A DNA stretch of 64,000 bases from Branchipolynoe longqiensis (GCA_030323885.1 CM059187.1:137364415-137428414), one strand, 5' to 3'; positions 54,608 through 63,857 are shown, counted from the first letter of the stretch. Numbers and translations are program-made. The notes: generated by a model from the letters alone, not told the origin.

Positions 54608-54862
54608 TTAAAGCCGTTTAATAGAACTTGTTACTGTCGAAGCCTATGGTGTCAGAGTTTTGGCATGCTTGCCAAAATTACTTTTGCAAGGTTGCACATC
54701 AAATATCTCAAAAGTTATCCATTTAAGATAAAAGTTACTTTAAACTAAAGTAAGGTAGATTATAATGATCAACCTAATATTTTATCTCAGAAAATACCGT
54801 AATATTTCAGAATATCTTAGAAAATGATGGAAACTCAAAACCATCGTACTATGCAACATTAA
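54608..54862 (+). mobile_element. TTAA-type MITE, 5'-truncated
   Basis: Enters the consensus at TTTAATAGAACTTGTTACTG and ends ATCGTACTATGCAACATTAA. Confidence 0.85.
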
Positions 54863-54987
54863 TATAACACTAGTGTGTTTATCAAGCTGCGTTAAAAGAA
54901 AAAAACAAATGTTTTCAGTGCAGGCTCAGAACATGTTTGATCATTCCGTCCGGTTAGTGCGAAACAGAACCCAAACAAATATTTACT
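54863..54987. other. no gene recognised
   Basis: AT-rich unique sequence. Confidence 0.3.
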
Positions 54988-55227
54988 ACCCCCATCACAC
55001 CAAACTAGTTCTCACGACGTTCTTGAAAATATTGCTGAATAGATTCAAACTGTGTGCGAATGGAATGGATGCAGTATAAACTTTTTACAGTCTTTTTACA
55101 AACGGAATGGATGGACTAGAACCGAATGGTGGTCCAAAACTTTGAGCGTGCACATATTCTACCCAGACCACAGCCCGTTTTAGAACATGCTCTGACGTTT
55201 TGAGAACTAGTTTAGTGTGATGGGGGT
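54988..55227. mobile_element. MITE with ACCCCCATCACAC ends, 240 bp
   Basis: ACCCCCATCACACCAAACTA and the inverse TAGTTTAGTGTGATGGGGGT, extended by GTTCTC/GAGAAC. Single copy in this window. Confidence 0.85.
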
Positions 55228-55407
55228 GTAACTGAAGCAGAATGGTGTGGTCCTAATGTTCAAATGCTTGTCAAGGGCAGTCGTGAATATTATATTACCA
55301 CAATTTTATTTGTGATGCAATTAAAACATGGCCATATGAACTAGATTACATTTCAACAATGATAATAACAGCAATAATACAAAGGATAATAAAATGATAA
55401 AATCAGA
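55228..55407. other. no gene recognised
   Basis: AT-rich unique sequence. Confidence 0.3.
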
Positions 55408-55640
55408 CAGGATGGCCGAATGGGTTAAGCGTCCGCCTCCCGTTTTGGTAGATCATGGGATTCGAACCCCGGGCTACAAACCCTGGCCATGTCAAACCGA
55501 TCACATAAAAATTGATACTTGTCGCTACCCCAGGCCTGGTATTCAGCATTACTAGGATAGTGCAAGGAGCAGTGGAATGCAAGGTGCAGTGGAATACCAA
55601 TTGTCTGCGGCTGAAATTTCCCATGCTTAATCAACTAATG
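55408..55640 (+). mobile_element. chimeric SINE: SINE-A head with another tail
   Basis: The type 1 head and proximal body run to about 55566. Then GCAGTGGAATACCAATTGTC and CTGAAATTTCCCATGCTTAA follow, which match the sequence after SINE-B at 62796-62850, not the SINE-A body. Confidence 0.7.
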
Positions 55641-55749
55641 TACCAAACAAAACAACAACAAAACAAAGACAATAATGGCAGCAATAATGAATTGACAATA
55701 ACAGTAAGAACGACAATAATATGGATATTACAACTACTCATGATGATGG
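55641..55749. repeat. (CAA)n/(AATAACA)n low complexity
   Basis: ACAAAACAACAACAAAACAA and AATAATG-type repeats. Confidence 0.6.
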
Positions 55750-56090
55750 TCGGTTGTTGGGGTTTTACATCCTAGCAACATCTACGGTCATAGCAGGACA
55801 GGCGCCAACTTGTGACGGTGTGCACTCATAGCAACTTTGTAGTGCTGCCCCACTTGGAGACCAGGCCACTGGAACCATGACCTGGTACCCCACTCAGTCA
55901 CATTATCCTGACACTGAGCCAACTATTCCTTGCCATAGCCTAATAATGCCGAGTGCTTGCATAGGAAGTGAAAAGTATAAATTTTAAAGTCATTGGTTTG
56001 ACTCGACCAGGGCTCGAACCTGTAGGTTCGAATCCCACAATCTACCAAAACAGGAGACGGATGCTCAACTCATTCGGCCATCCCGTCTGA
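55750..56090 (-). mobile_element. SINE-A, full length, type 1 head
   Basis: GGTTGTTGGGGTTTTACATC to CATTCGGCCATCCCGTCTGA. Confidence 0.92.
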
Positions 56091-56330
56091 TCCGATGATG
56101 GTGATGATGATGGTGGCGATGATGATCAACGAAGTACCAGCATTTCCAGCCAGATAAACCCAACTGGATTGCAACTGGCTTTCATGTCTGCAGTTTATAT
56201 CTCCCTATCTGTTTATAATCGCGCAGTCGACTGACCACACGCATGCGCGGTTAGCAGTCGCTCACCCCGGTGCACTATGCGGTTAAAACATCCGCTCCGC
56301 AAGTGGTCCTATCGCGCTCTGTCGTTGTCA
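56091..56330. other. no gene recognised
   Basis: (GATGATGGT)n near 56092-56126, then unique sequence. Confidence 0.35.
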
Positions 56331-56760
56331 GGCATGGCAGAGAGGGGACGAGCATGGGGTTAAGCGAGGTGGAGCGAGGGGAAGGGATGGGGAGGTGAGG
56401 CGAGGGGAAGGGATGGGGAGGTGATGGGAGGGGAGGTGTGGCGAGGGGAGGCGAGGGGAAGGGATGGGGGAGGCGAGGAGGAGGGGAGAGGAGGCAAGGG
56501 AGGTGGCCAGGGTGGTGGGGACGGGGGGGAGTGGAGGGGAGGGGGGAGTGGAGGAGGGAGGCGAGGGCAGAGTGTGCCCGGGTGATAGTCAGTGAGCGAT
56601 GGACGTCCCTGCCCCGTACGGCTGGTCACGTGACAAGAACCAGCCGACCGCTCCGCCACCCCTCCCGGTCACAAATCGAAATTCTGCCGGGGAGGATTGT
56701 GGAGGAGGTGAAGGGGGTTGGGGAGGGGAGGGTGGGGAGAGGGAGAGGGGGGATGCTTCA
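56331..56760. repeat. G/A-rich low complexity
   Basis: GGGGAGGTGAGGCGAGGGGA-type repeats at 56370-56570 and again at 56700-56750. Confidence 0.8.
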
Positions 56761-56897
56761 ATCTGAGCGGTCCCATGTTGTGATATGCTGATGTGGCCTG
56801 CATAAAGAAGGCCTAGACCTGATGCGGTGATCAGTATACAAAAAGCCCGCCTGCCCACCCACTTGTTGGATGCAGGCCGGCGTTGTGTGCATGGAAT

Positions 56898-57425
56898 TGT
56901 GGGTGGTGTTGAAGGCGGGCAGGGAGCGCGGTGGGTTGTGTTGAAGGGAGCCAGGGGGCGGGGCGGGTTGTGTTGAAGGCGGGCAGGGGCTGGGCTGTGA
57001 GTGGTGTTGAAGGAGGGCAAGGGGCGGGGTTGTGGGTGGTGTTGAAGGCGGGTAGGGGCCGGGGTTGTGGGTGGTGTTGAAGGCGGGCAGGGGGCGAGGC
57101 TGTGAGTGGTGTTGAAGGTTTGCAGGGTGTGGGGTTGTGGGTGGTGTTGAAGGCGGGCAGGGGGCGGGGTTGTGGGTGGCGTTGAAGGCGGGCAGGTGGC
57201 GGGGTTGTGGGTGGTGTTGAAGGCGGGCAGGGGGCCGGGCTGTGAGTGGTGTTGAAGGTTTGCAGGGTGTGGGGTTGTGGGTGGTGTTGAAGGTGGGCAG
57301 GGGGCGGGGCGGGTTGTGTTGAAGGCGGGCAGGGGCGAGGCTGTGAGGGGTGTTGAAGGAGGGCACGGGGCGGGGCTGTGAGTGGTGTTGAAGGCGGGCA
57401 GGGGGCGGGGTTGTGGGTGGTGGCA
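56898..57425 (+). repeat. 35-bp minisatellite, about 15 units
   Basis: GTGGTGTTGAAGGCGGGCAG followed by a GGGGCGGGGTTGT spacer. Long reverse frames (ARLQHHPQ, AFNTTHNP) cycle through three registers because 35 is not a multiple of three; they are not genes. Confidence 0.93.
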
Positions 57426-57591
57426 GTTATTGTGTGTGGCGCAGATTTAACTACCACTTAAGGGACCCAGGGACTGGAACAGTTGGAACAGCCTGTTCAG
57501 TTCTGTTAAACATGCCGCACGAAATGCAGCTAGTTGTAGTTGTCTCTTCTGAGCTTCCCCCCGTGGCTACCAACAGAGACTTGTTTTTTTG
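57426..57591. other. no gene recognised
   Basis: Short unique sequence. Confidence 0.3.
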
Positions 57592-57916
57592 GGACCAGCG
57601 GGGATGGCTGAATGAGTTGAGCATCCATCTCCCGTTTTGGTAGATCGTGGGATTCGGAACCACAGTTCTGAACCCTGGTCGAGTCAAACTAATGATTTAA
57701 TAATTTATACTTGTCGCTTCCTAGCCAGGCACTCGGCATTATTCGGATAGGGCAAGGACTGGTTGGCTCAGTGTCAGGATAATGCGATGGAGTGGGAGGT
57801 CGTAGTGCTGGTGGCCTGATTTCCAAGGCACTATAAAATCACCATGAGTGTGCACTGTCACAGTCGGTACCCACCCTTAGATGTTACCAGGACATAAAAC
57901 TCCACCTACCAACCAA
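57592..57916 (+). mobile_element. SINE-A, type 1 head
   Basis: AGCGGGGATGGCTGAATGAG to CCACCTACCAACCAACAAC. Confidence 0.9.
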
Positions 57917-58175
57917 CAACCTATTTTTTTTGTAAGTGAACATTTCAGCACGCGCATGTGCTGAAATGTACCTTTGTGCCATGTACCTTTGTGTCTCCCT
58001 TGTTCCTGATACCGTGGTCGATATAGCTTTTTCACTATGATGTTTCCGTTTACAAATAGCTGCTTTCACACTATATGGCAACATCAGATCTTGTTCCAAC
58101 CATCGCAGGCAGGCAACAATTGTGATCCTATGGAGTCACAAACAGTACCAGTCCTTCATGTTGTTGTTTCATTTT
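57917..58175. other. no gene recognised
   Basis: ATGTACCTTTGTG is repeated near 57966-57992; otherwise unique. Confidence 0.3.
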
Positions 58176-58487
58176 GTTGGCTGGTTGGTTGGTTGTTCAG
58201 GTTTTACATCCTGGCAACATCTAAGGTCATATCAGGATGGGTACCGACTTGTGACAGTGCACACTCATTGTGACTTTATAGTGCTGCCCCACTGGGAAAT
58301 CAGGCTGCCAGCACCATGACCCGATATCTCACTCAGTCACATTATCCTGACACTGAGCTAACCAGATCTTGCCCTATCCTATTAATGCCAAGTGCCAGGC
58401 TAGGAAGCGACAATTATCACTTTGATAAGTCATTGGTTTGATTCGACCGGGAAGCGAACTCTCGATTGGCCACCGCACCCTGCATTG
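58176..58487 (-). mobile_element. SINE-A, type 2 head shortened
   Basis: GGTTGGTTGGTTGTTCAGGT to GATTGGCCACCGCACCCTGC. Confidence 0.9.
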
Positions 58488-58841
58488 TTTCATTTTCTTA
58501 TTGTTGGTAGATTAGTTGATTAATCAAGGAAAATTTAAATCATTAACAATTGGGCTTCCTCAGCCCACTGCTCCTTGCAATATATCCTGGTAATGCGGAA
58601 CATTAACTAAGTAGCAACAAGTACACATTTTTAAGTCTTCATGATCGTCTCAAGTATCAATGATGCTTTGGAATACCTATTAAACCAGAATAGTATTTGG
58701 TTGTGTTTATTCCGCTAGGAGTCTGGGGCATACAATATTAGTGATGAGCTGCAATGCAAATTATTCTGCAGAATGAGCACAGAGATTGCGAAGTGAAATC
58801 TGCATAGTAGTATATGCAAAGTGGGTATCGGTGATGGTAAA
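58488..58841. other. no gene recognised; AGTAGTATATGCAAAGT repeat
   Basis: Unique-looking to 58800. AGTAGTATATGCAAAGTGGG at 58807-58826 is echoed right of the retroelement at 61917 and 61965. Confidence 0.45.
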
Positions 58842-58845
58842 CATT

Positions 58846-59185
58846 GGTCGTAATGCGAAGCATTTCGTTTGATGCGAGGGGAGGGAGAGCGACTCACCCC
58901 CCCCCCCCCCCTCTACCCGCTTTCACCCAGCACTCGCGCCTCGCGCGACGCCCGCTGCTCACCCTCGCCCTCCCCCGGCCCTGAGCGACTCACCCCCCCT
59001 CCTGCCACTGCTCACTTCCCCCCGCCCCTGAGCGACTCACCCCCGCCACTGCTCACCTCCCCCCGGCCCTGAGCGACTCACCCCCCTCCTGCCTCTGCTC
59101 ACTTCCCCCCTTATAAGGCCGCCCGCCGGCCTCCCTCAGGCACTCAGCCTCCAGCCGCCTTCCAGCTCTCTGCCCCTTTTCTTCT
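58846..59185 (+). repeat. direct repeat A1
   Basis: GGTCGTAATGCGAAGCATTT, then a C-run, three or four CTGAGCGACTCACCC subunits, TATA box and leader. It differs from A2 mainly at the C-run. Confidence 0.93.
59111..59118 (+). promoter_or_regulatory. TATA box in A1
   Basis: TTATAAGG, 139 bp before the Gag ATG, followed by a pyrimidine-rich leader with CACTCAG initiator-like sequence at about 59142. The same box is at 61481 in A2 and, as CTTATAACC, at 31871 in the relative. Confidence 0.6.
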
Positions 59186-59249
59186 ATCTTTGGCTCTCCT
59201 GCCCGGTTCTACTCCTCCTCGGATCGCTGCTCCTCTGCCGATATTCATC

Positions 59250-60407
59250 ATGCCCGGGCGCGGAAAGGGAAAGAGCCGGAAAACCTCCAAGATCTCCAGC
59301 ATGGCTACGCCGGGGCCCTCCTCGGGCTCCCTGGGGGGATCCCTCCCCTCTACGGCCCCCACCTCGCCCGCAGCACCCTCGGGCCACGCCAGCAGCGAGA
59401 TCGCCCTCCTCATCCAGGCCATCACCCGCCTCACCAGCCGCGTCCAGGCCGTTGAGACGGGGATCGCCCGAGGAGCCTCGGACCTGCCCGCACCCGCGCC
59501 GCGGCAGGAGTGCGCCTACAGCCTGCCGCCCGTCCCGGCATCTCGGGCGCACGCCGCAGCCGGGAGCCGGCCGCCGCCTCCACCTCACGCGACTCAGCCC
59601 GGAGGCCTGCACCCGCAGTACGAGCTGTACAGCCGCGTCCACGCCAGCTCGACACCGTCGGTCGCCTACCGTCAGGATCCCGCGGAGCACACCCCAACAT
59701 CCGCGGCCGACGCAGTCCGGGACATCCTCGCATCCGCCGAGGCGCAACACACCGTACGCCGCCGAGGTATTCCCGCTGACTACGTCTTCCCCTGCGACCT
59801 CGTGGAAAGGGGGCCGGGGCGCAAGGCGGTAAAACTCGGGGAGGCGACCAGGGACGAGTATAGCCTCGCCCTCCTCACCTTGGTTAACCATCCCTCCTTC
59901 CCGGCCCACTCCCTCCAGGGCCTACACCACCACCACCTCACCGTCATGAGGGACATCCTCATCCACCCCTGGCCGACCGTCCGCCAGTACTCAGAGACCA
60001 TATTTTCCTGGATCGCGGACAGAAGGCTCCCCCAGGGCTGGCATGACCCTGTCGCCCTCAACGCGGTCAGGCTCGACTCCCTCACCACGCCTACCACCCC
60101 GGCAACACCAGCTCCCCGAGGCGACGAGGGGGCCCGAGGCGCACACCTGCCCCGGCAGCAGATCGACACCCGCACCGCCTACGATAGGCACGCTCACGGG
60201 GCCCCCTGCTCCGCTTGGAACCGCGATCCCACCTCGTGCGATCGGGCACCCCTCGGAGAGGCTCACGGCGAGGTGGGAAACAGGCACCGGCACGTCTGTG
60301 CGTATTGCGCCAACGTCCGGCGCATACTAACATTGCACAGCGAGGCCGCATGCCGCACCAAGCAAGCCCGTGAGCGCCAGACCCCCGCCACCTCGGCGGA
60401 TTTTTGA
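59250..60407 (+). CDS. gag: Gag-like protein of the retroelement, 385 aa
   Basis: ATG at 59250 (ATTCATCATGCCC); the frame is open from further 5' without an ATG. The protein opens MPGRGKGKSRKTSKISSM (basic), then is Ser/Pro/Ala-rich. A short helical stretch at about 49-75 (EIALLIQAITRLTSRVQAVE) could form a coiled coil. A globular part at about 195-265 contains SLALLTLVNHPSFPAHSLQG and ETIFSWIADRRLPQGW. The C-terminus has C-x2-WN-x5-C at 320-330 and C-x2-C-x9-H-x4-C at 350-368, the zinc-finger style seen in Gag-like proteins of DIRS/Ngaro elements. No protease, RT or recombinase motif. The intact frame in a GC-rich element suggests recent activity or selection. Role by family: packaging of element RNA; inferred. 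Confidence 0.82.
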   Translation: MPGRGKGKSRKTSKISSMATPGPSSGSLGGSLPSTAPTSPAAPSGHASSEIALLIQAITRLTSRVQAVETGIARGASDLPAPAPRQECAYSLPPVPASRAHAAAGSRPPPPPHATQPGGLHPQYELYSRVHASSTPSVAYRQDPAEHTPTSAADAVRDILASAEAQHTVRRRGIPADYVFPCDLVERGPGRKAVKLGEATRDEYSLALLTLVNHPSFPAHSLQGLHHHHLTVMRDILIHPWPTVRQYSETIFSWIADRRLPQGWHDPVALNAVRLDSLTTPTTPATPAPRGDEGARGAHLPRQQIDTRTAYDRHAHGAPCSAWNRDPTSCDRAPLGEAHGEVGNRHRHVCAYCANVRRILTLHSEAACRTKQARERQTPATSADF

Positions 60408-60902
60408 TCCGCCGGCCTCCCCCTGGCTGGCCCGGGGGGCATAGCCCGGCGCCTCACCCCGACCATTCCCGACAGCTCCGCAACGCCCACCGACGGTCCC
60501 CCAGCAACACCGATCGAAACGCCGCCCAGACGAAGCCGAGGATCACCACCTCGCACCTCACACCTCAGACGACTCAGCCCAGCCTCACGGGAGACCCCCC
60601 CCAGACAGCCCAGCCACCGACCTACACGGCACCGACCTTCACGACACCGCCTTCATGAAGCCGCCCGACCCGACCCCCATTCCCACCCAGCCCAGCCCTG
60701 AGGAGTTCGCTGCCCCCCTGCTCGACCCTCACCGGACCTCCTCCCCCAGCCCTCAGGAGCGGGCCTACCCTTTTTTGGCCGCCCGCTCCCCCTCCACGTA
60801 GACCCCGGACCTTCCTCTCATCCTGGCCTGCCTCTCCGGGCCCCGCCTCGGGCGCCCCGCGCCCCCGCCTCGGGCGTGCCTCGAGCCCTCTCCTTACTCT
60901 TT
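60408..60902 (+). other. GC-rich region between gag and B1
   Basis: 495 bp, Pro-rich in all frames, with several stops. It might be the remnant of a downstream ORF whose RT part was deleted; I see no RT, RNase H or recombinase motif. Confidence 0.5.
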
Positions 60903-61212
60903 GGCGGAGGGCTCCTCGGCCCCCCCTCTACCAACTCTGACACTGCTCCTTATGAGCCCCTCACTATTTCATCCTCTGCTCCTCATGAGCCCCTGACTCT
61001 CTGCTCATCGCGAGCCTCCTGCTCCTCATGAGCCCCTTGTATTGCGCTGTGCCTCCTCAGCCTGTGTTACCTCCTCAGTTACCCTGTTTGTCCCCTTTAC
61101 CTTACCTTGTCATTGTTTGTTTATCCTCACTGTTTCTCTGTATGTTGCCCGAGGCGTCACAATAAACGCCTCAGTTTTCCCACCTCCGCCTCTGTTCTTC
61201 CTTCTCGCGCAT
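60903..61212 (+). repeat. direct repeat B1
   Basis: GGCGGAGGGCTCCTCGGCCC to CTTCTCGCGCAT, 310 bp, same length as B2. CTCATGAGCCCC-like subunits occur inside. Confidence 0.95.
61151..61173 (+). terminator. poly(A) signal in a hairpin loop (B1)
   Basis: GAGGCGT (61151-61157) pairs with ACGCCTC (61166-61172), and AATAAA (61161-61166) is in the loop or at its edge. About 45 bp remain to the end of B1. The identical structure is at about 61849-61871 in B2. Confidence 0.5.
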
Positions 61213-61213
61213 C

Positions 61214-61555
61214 GGTCGTAATGCGAAGCATTTCGTTTGATGCGAGGGGAGGGAGAGCGACTCACACCCCCCCCCCCCCCCTCTACCCGCTTTCACCCAG
61301 CACTCGCGCCTCGCGCGACGCCCGCTGCTCACCCTCGCCCTCCCCCGGCCCTGAGCGACTCACCCCCCCTCCTGCCACTGCTCACTTCCCCCCGCCCCTG
61401 AGCGACTCACCCCCGCCACTGCTCACCTCCCCCCGGCCCTGAGCGACTCACCCCCCTCCTGCCTCTGCTCACTTCCCCCCTTATAAGGCCGCCCGCCGGC
61501 CTCCCTCAGGCACTCAGCCTCCAGCCGCCTTCCAGCTCTCTGCCCCTTTTCTTCT
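61214..61555 (+). repeat. direct repeat A2
   Basis: Directly abuts B1 at CGCGCAT|C|GGTCG; matches A1 to CCCCTTTTCTTCT. Confidence 0.95.
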
Positions 61556-61600
61556 CCACCCACCCACCCAACTCTCCCTCCTCTCCCCTCCCCCCTCTGC

Positions 61601-61910
61601 GGCGGAGGGCTCCTCGGCCCCCCCTCTACCAACTCTGACACTGCTCCTTATGAGCCCCTCACTATTTCATCCTCTGCTCCTCATGAGCCCCTGACTCTCT
61701 GCTCATCGCGAGCCTCCTGCTCCTCATGAGCCCCTTGTATTGCGCTGTGCCTCCTCAGCCTGTGTTACCTCCTCAGTTACCCTGTTTGTCCCCTTTACCT
61801 TACCTTGTCATTGTTTGTTTATCCTCACTGTTTCTCTGTATGTTGCCCGAGGCGTCACAATAAACGCCTCAGTTTTCCCACCTCCGCCTCTGTTCTTCCT
61901 TCTCGCGCAT
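61601..61910 (+). repeat. direct repeat B2
   Basis: 310 bp matching B1; ends CTCGCGCAT, then flank CACCCAG. Confidence 0.95.
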
Positions 61911-61912
61911 CA

Positions 61913-62008
61913 CCCAGTAGTATATGTAAAGTAGGAACTGGCGCCTGTGTCCTGTCATTCATGTAGTTTATGCAAAGTGGAGATTGCATCTCTTCTTGTT
62001 TGTTTATT
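61913..62008. other. right flank of the retroelement
   Basis: AGTAGTATATGTAAAGTAGG and GTAGTTTATGCAAAGTGGAG resemble the left flank, so the insertion is in a short tandem repeat. Confidence 0.5.
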
Positions 62009-62256
62009 GTTGTTGTTCGTTGAGGATTTACGTCCTGGCAACATCTAAGGTCATATAAATGATTGACATCGACTTAGGACAGTGCACACTTATGGCAACT
62101 TTATAGTGCTGTCCCACTGGTAGATCAGACCACCAGCACCATGCCCCGATATCCCACTCAGTCACATTAACTTGATACTGAGCTAACCAGTCCTTGTCCT
62201 ATCCTAGTAATACCAAGCACCAGGTTAGGTAGTGACAGTTACTAATTTTGTAGGTG
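62009..62256 (-). mobile_element. SINE-A, head missing
   Basis: GTTCGTTGAGGATTTACGTC to GGTAGTGACAGTTACTAA. Confidence 0.85.
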
Positions 62257-62565
62257 TGGTTGATTTGTGGAAATGCTGTGTTGTAAACGGTTATTGCTTA
62301 TATGAAGCTAAAGCTCTATCAGTTATTCCATTGGCTTCTGATCAAACATTTCTTTTTCTTTTTTCCCCTCTCATTCACTCTTTTAGTAGTTTCTTTGTTT
62401 GTTAATTTGCTACATTTGTTAATTAAGCAAAATAAATGCCAATTGTGGACAATTGGTCTTCCCCCATTCCATTAGTTTAACCCTTTCCCTACCCTATTAA
62501 TGCCAAGCCCCAGGCTCGGTATAAACCACAAATATAAATTTGTAAGTCATTAATTTGTGGCGTTT
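62257..62565. other. no gene recognised; worn SINE-A piece
   Basis: CCTACCCTATTAATGCCAAG to TTTGTAAGTCATT at 62476-62550 looks like a remnant of SINE-A (-); the rest is unique. Confidence 0.45.
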
Positions 62566-62855
62566 TCTGTGGCGGAGTGGTTAGAGTGTCTGACTTTTTT
62601 CTAGGTCAGACTCCTAATCTGAGGGTTGGCGGTTCGATTCCCCGTGCCCCCAGCTCTGCCAATTTGGATTTCCACTGCTGTGTATAACTTACAGCGTCAT
62701 CAAAGGCTGGTTGCTCTCATACCATGTCTATGTGGTGTGGGAGGTTAAAAATCCCTTGGGTCGGTAAAAGTGTAGGCTCGGGCTTTCTATCGACCAGCAG
62801 TGGAATGAGGAAGACCAGTCGTCTATGACTGAAATTTCCCCTGCTTAAACAACTA
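62566..62855 (+). mobile_element. SINE-B, copy 2
   Basis: Perfect A box TGGCGGAGTGG and B box GGTTCGATTCC. After the body shared with copy 1 it continues CAGCAGTGGAATGAGGAAGA to TTAAACAACTAATGGGC, a tail also present at 55565-55640. Confidence 0.82.
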
Positions 62856-62977
62856 ATGGGCCCCCCCCCCCCCAACAATTTTTTTTTACGCGGCCAGCAT
62901 TCAAACCTGAACGCGATGACCTGCCAAACAGGAAGCAGGCACTCAACTCATTTGGCCATTCATCTAAACAGGCTATA
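62856..62977. other. C-run and worn SINE-A head
   Basis: C14 at about 62859-62873. CCAAACAGGAAGCAGGCACT and CAACTCATTTGGCCATTCAT at 62923-62965 resemble a reversed type 1 head. Confidence 0.5.
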
Positions 62978-63170
62978 CAGTAGAACCTCTCTAAATCGAC
63001 TGACCAATGGGACCGACTTTAAATAGTCCTTTTAGGGACATCATCAGTTTAGGGAGTTTTTTTAATCGTTACAATGGTATTGTATGGGCGATGGTTTGGC
63101 ACCCAAATAAAGTGATCGATATAGGGGAGTTGTCGATCTGTGGAGGTGGTCAGTTAGAGAGGTTTTACTG
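62978..63170. mobile_element. pogo-like MITE
   Basis: CAGTAGAACCTCTCTAAATC to TAGAGAGGTTTTACTG, TA on both sides. Confidence 0.92.
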
Positions 63171-63506
63171 TATTCACTTTAAAGTCCCCTCCCACACCAC
63201 ACACAGTACAACAGCACCAACAACCCAGTGGGTTCTGATTGGCCAGTTCAAAGGGCCCCTTCAACTCCTGACACCAACCGCTAAAGCCCTACAACCCGCC
63301 AGTCCCCTCCTGGTCCCCGTGCCTATTTGCTGGTCACCCCTGCATGCCCCACCATACCCTCCGGGGTGTCATCGGGAGATCAGGCCTTTGGGCGGTCAGC
63401 TACCCCCCCCCCCCTCCCCACGCCTCCGCCCCGCCTCCCCCCCCCCCCCCCCCCCCCACAGAAACACATACCACCCCCAATGCACCAACCCATACGTGAC
63501 CAAATG
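63171..63506. other. no gene recognised; C-runs
   Basis: C-runs at about 63403-63414 and 63438-63457; Pro-rich frames follow from them. Confidence 0.4.
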
Positions 63507-63857
63507 GGATGGCCGAATGAGTTGAGCGTCTGGGTCCCGTTTTGATGGATCGTGGGTTTCGAACCGATGGGTTCAAACCCTGGTCAAGTCAAACCAATGA
63601 CTTACAAATTTATACCTGTCGCTTCCTAGCCAGGTACTCAGCATTACTAGTATAGGGCAAGGACTGGTTCGCTCAGTGTCAGGATAATGTGACTGGGTGG
63701 GATATTAGGTCATAGTGCCAGCCGCCTGGTCTGCCATTGCGGCAACACTATGGAAAGTGACCATGAGTGCGCCGGAGGGTTGCAAATCGGTATCCATCCT
63801 GATATGACCTTAGATGTTGCCAGGACGTAAAGCTCCAGCAACCGACCATCCAACCCA
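63507..63857 (+). mobile_element. SINE-A, full length, type 1 head
   Basis: ATGGGATGGCCGAATGAGTT to CAGCAACCGACCATCCAACC. Confidence 0.92.

Larger units (their letters stand above)
58842..61912 (+). mobile_element. gag-only retroelement with split direct repeats (Ngaro/PAT-like layout)
   Basis: Order: A1 58846-59185, gag 59250-60407, B1 60903-61212, A2 61214-61555, a 45-bp spacer, B2 61601-61910. A1/A2 and B1/B2 are nearly identical. A1-...-B1-A2-B2 is the split direct repeat layout of Ngaro and PAT retrotransposons, which integrate by tyrosine recombinase. RT, RNase H and recombinase are absent, so it must depend on a partner. A tandem of one gag-bearing and one deleted element would look the same. 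Confidence 0.75.

Noticed and set aside
56758..57457. Overlapping about 200-codon frames on the - strand
   Set aside because: They arise from a 35-bp minisatellite that cycles through three registers.
59190..59249. 20-residue N-terminal extension of Gag
   Set aside because: It would need a TTG start; the first ATG in frame is 59250 and matches the start position in the related element.
59184..59909. 241-codon frame on the - strand opposite gag
   Set aside because: GC-rich shadow of the Gag gene; the Gag frame has an ATG, a promoter upstream and a zinc-finger pattern, the shadow has none.
58846..61910. Ordinary LTR retrotransposon
   Set aside because: A and B are two distinct repeats in split order, with no TG..CA ends, primer-binding site or target duplication seen.
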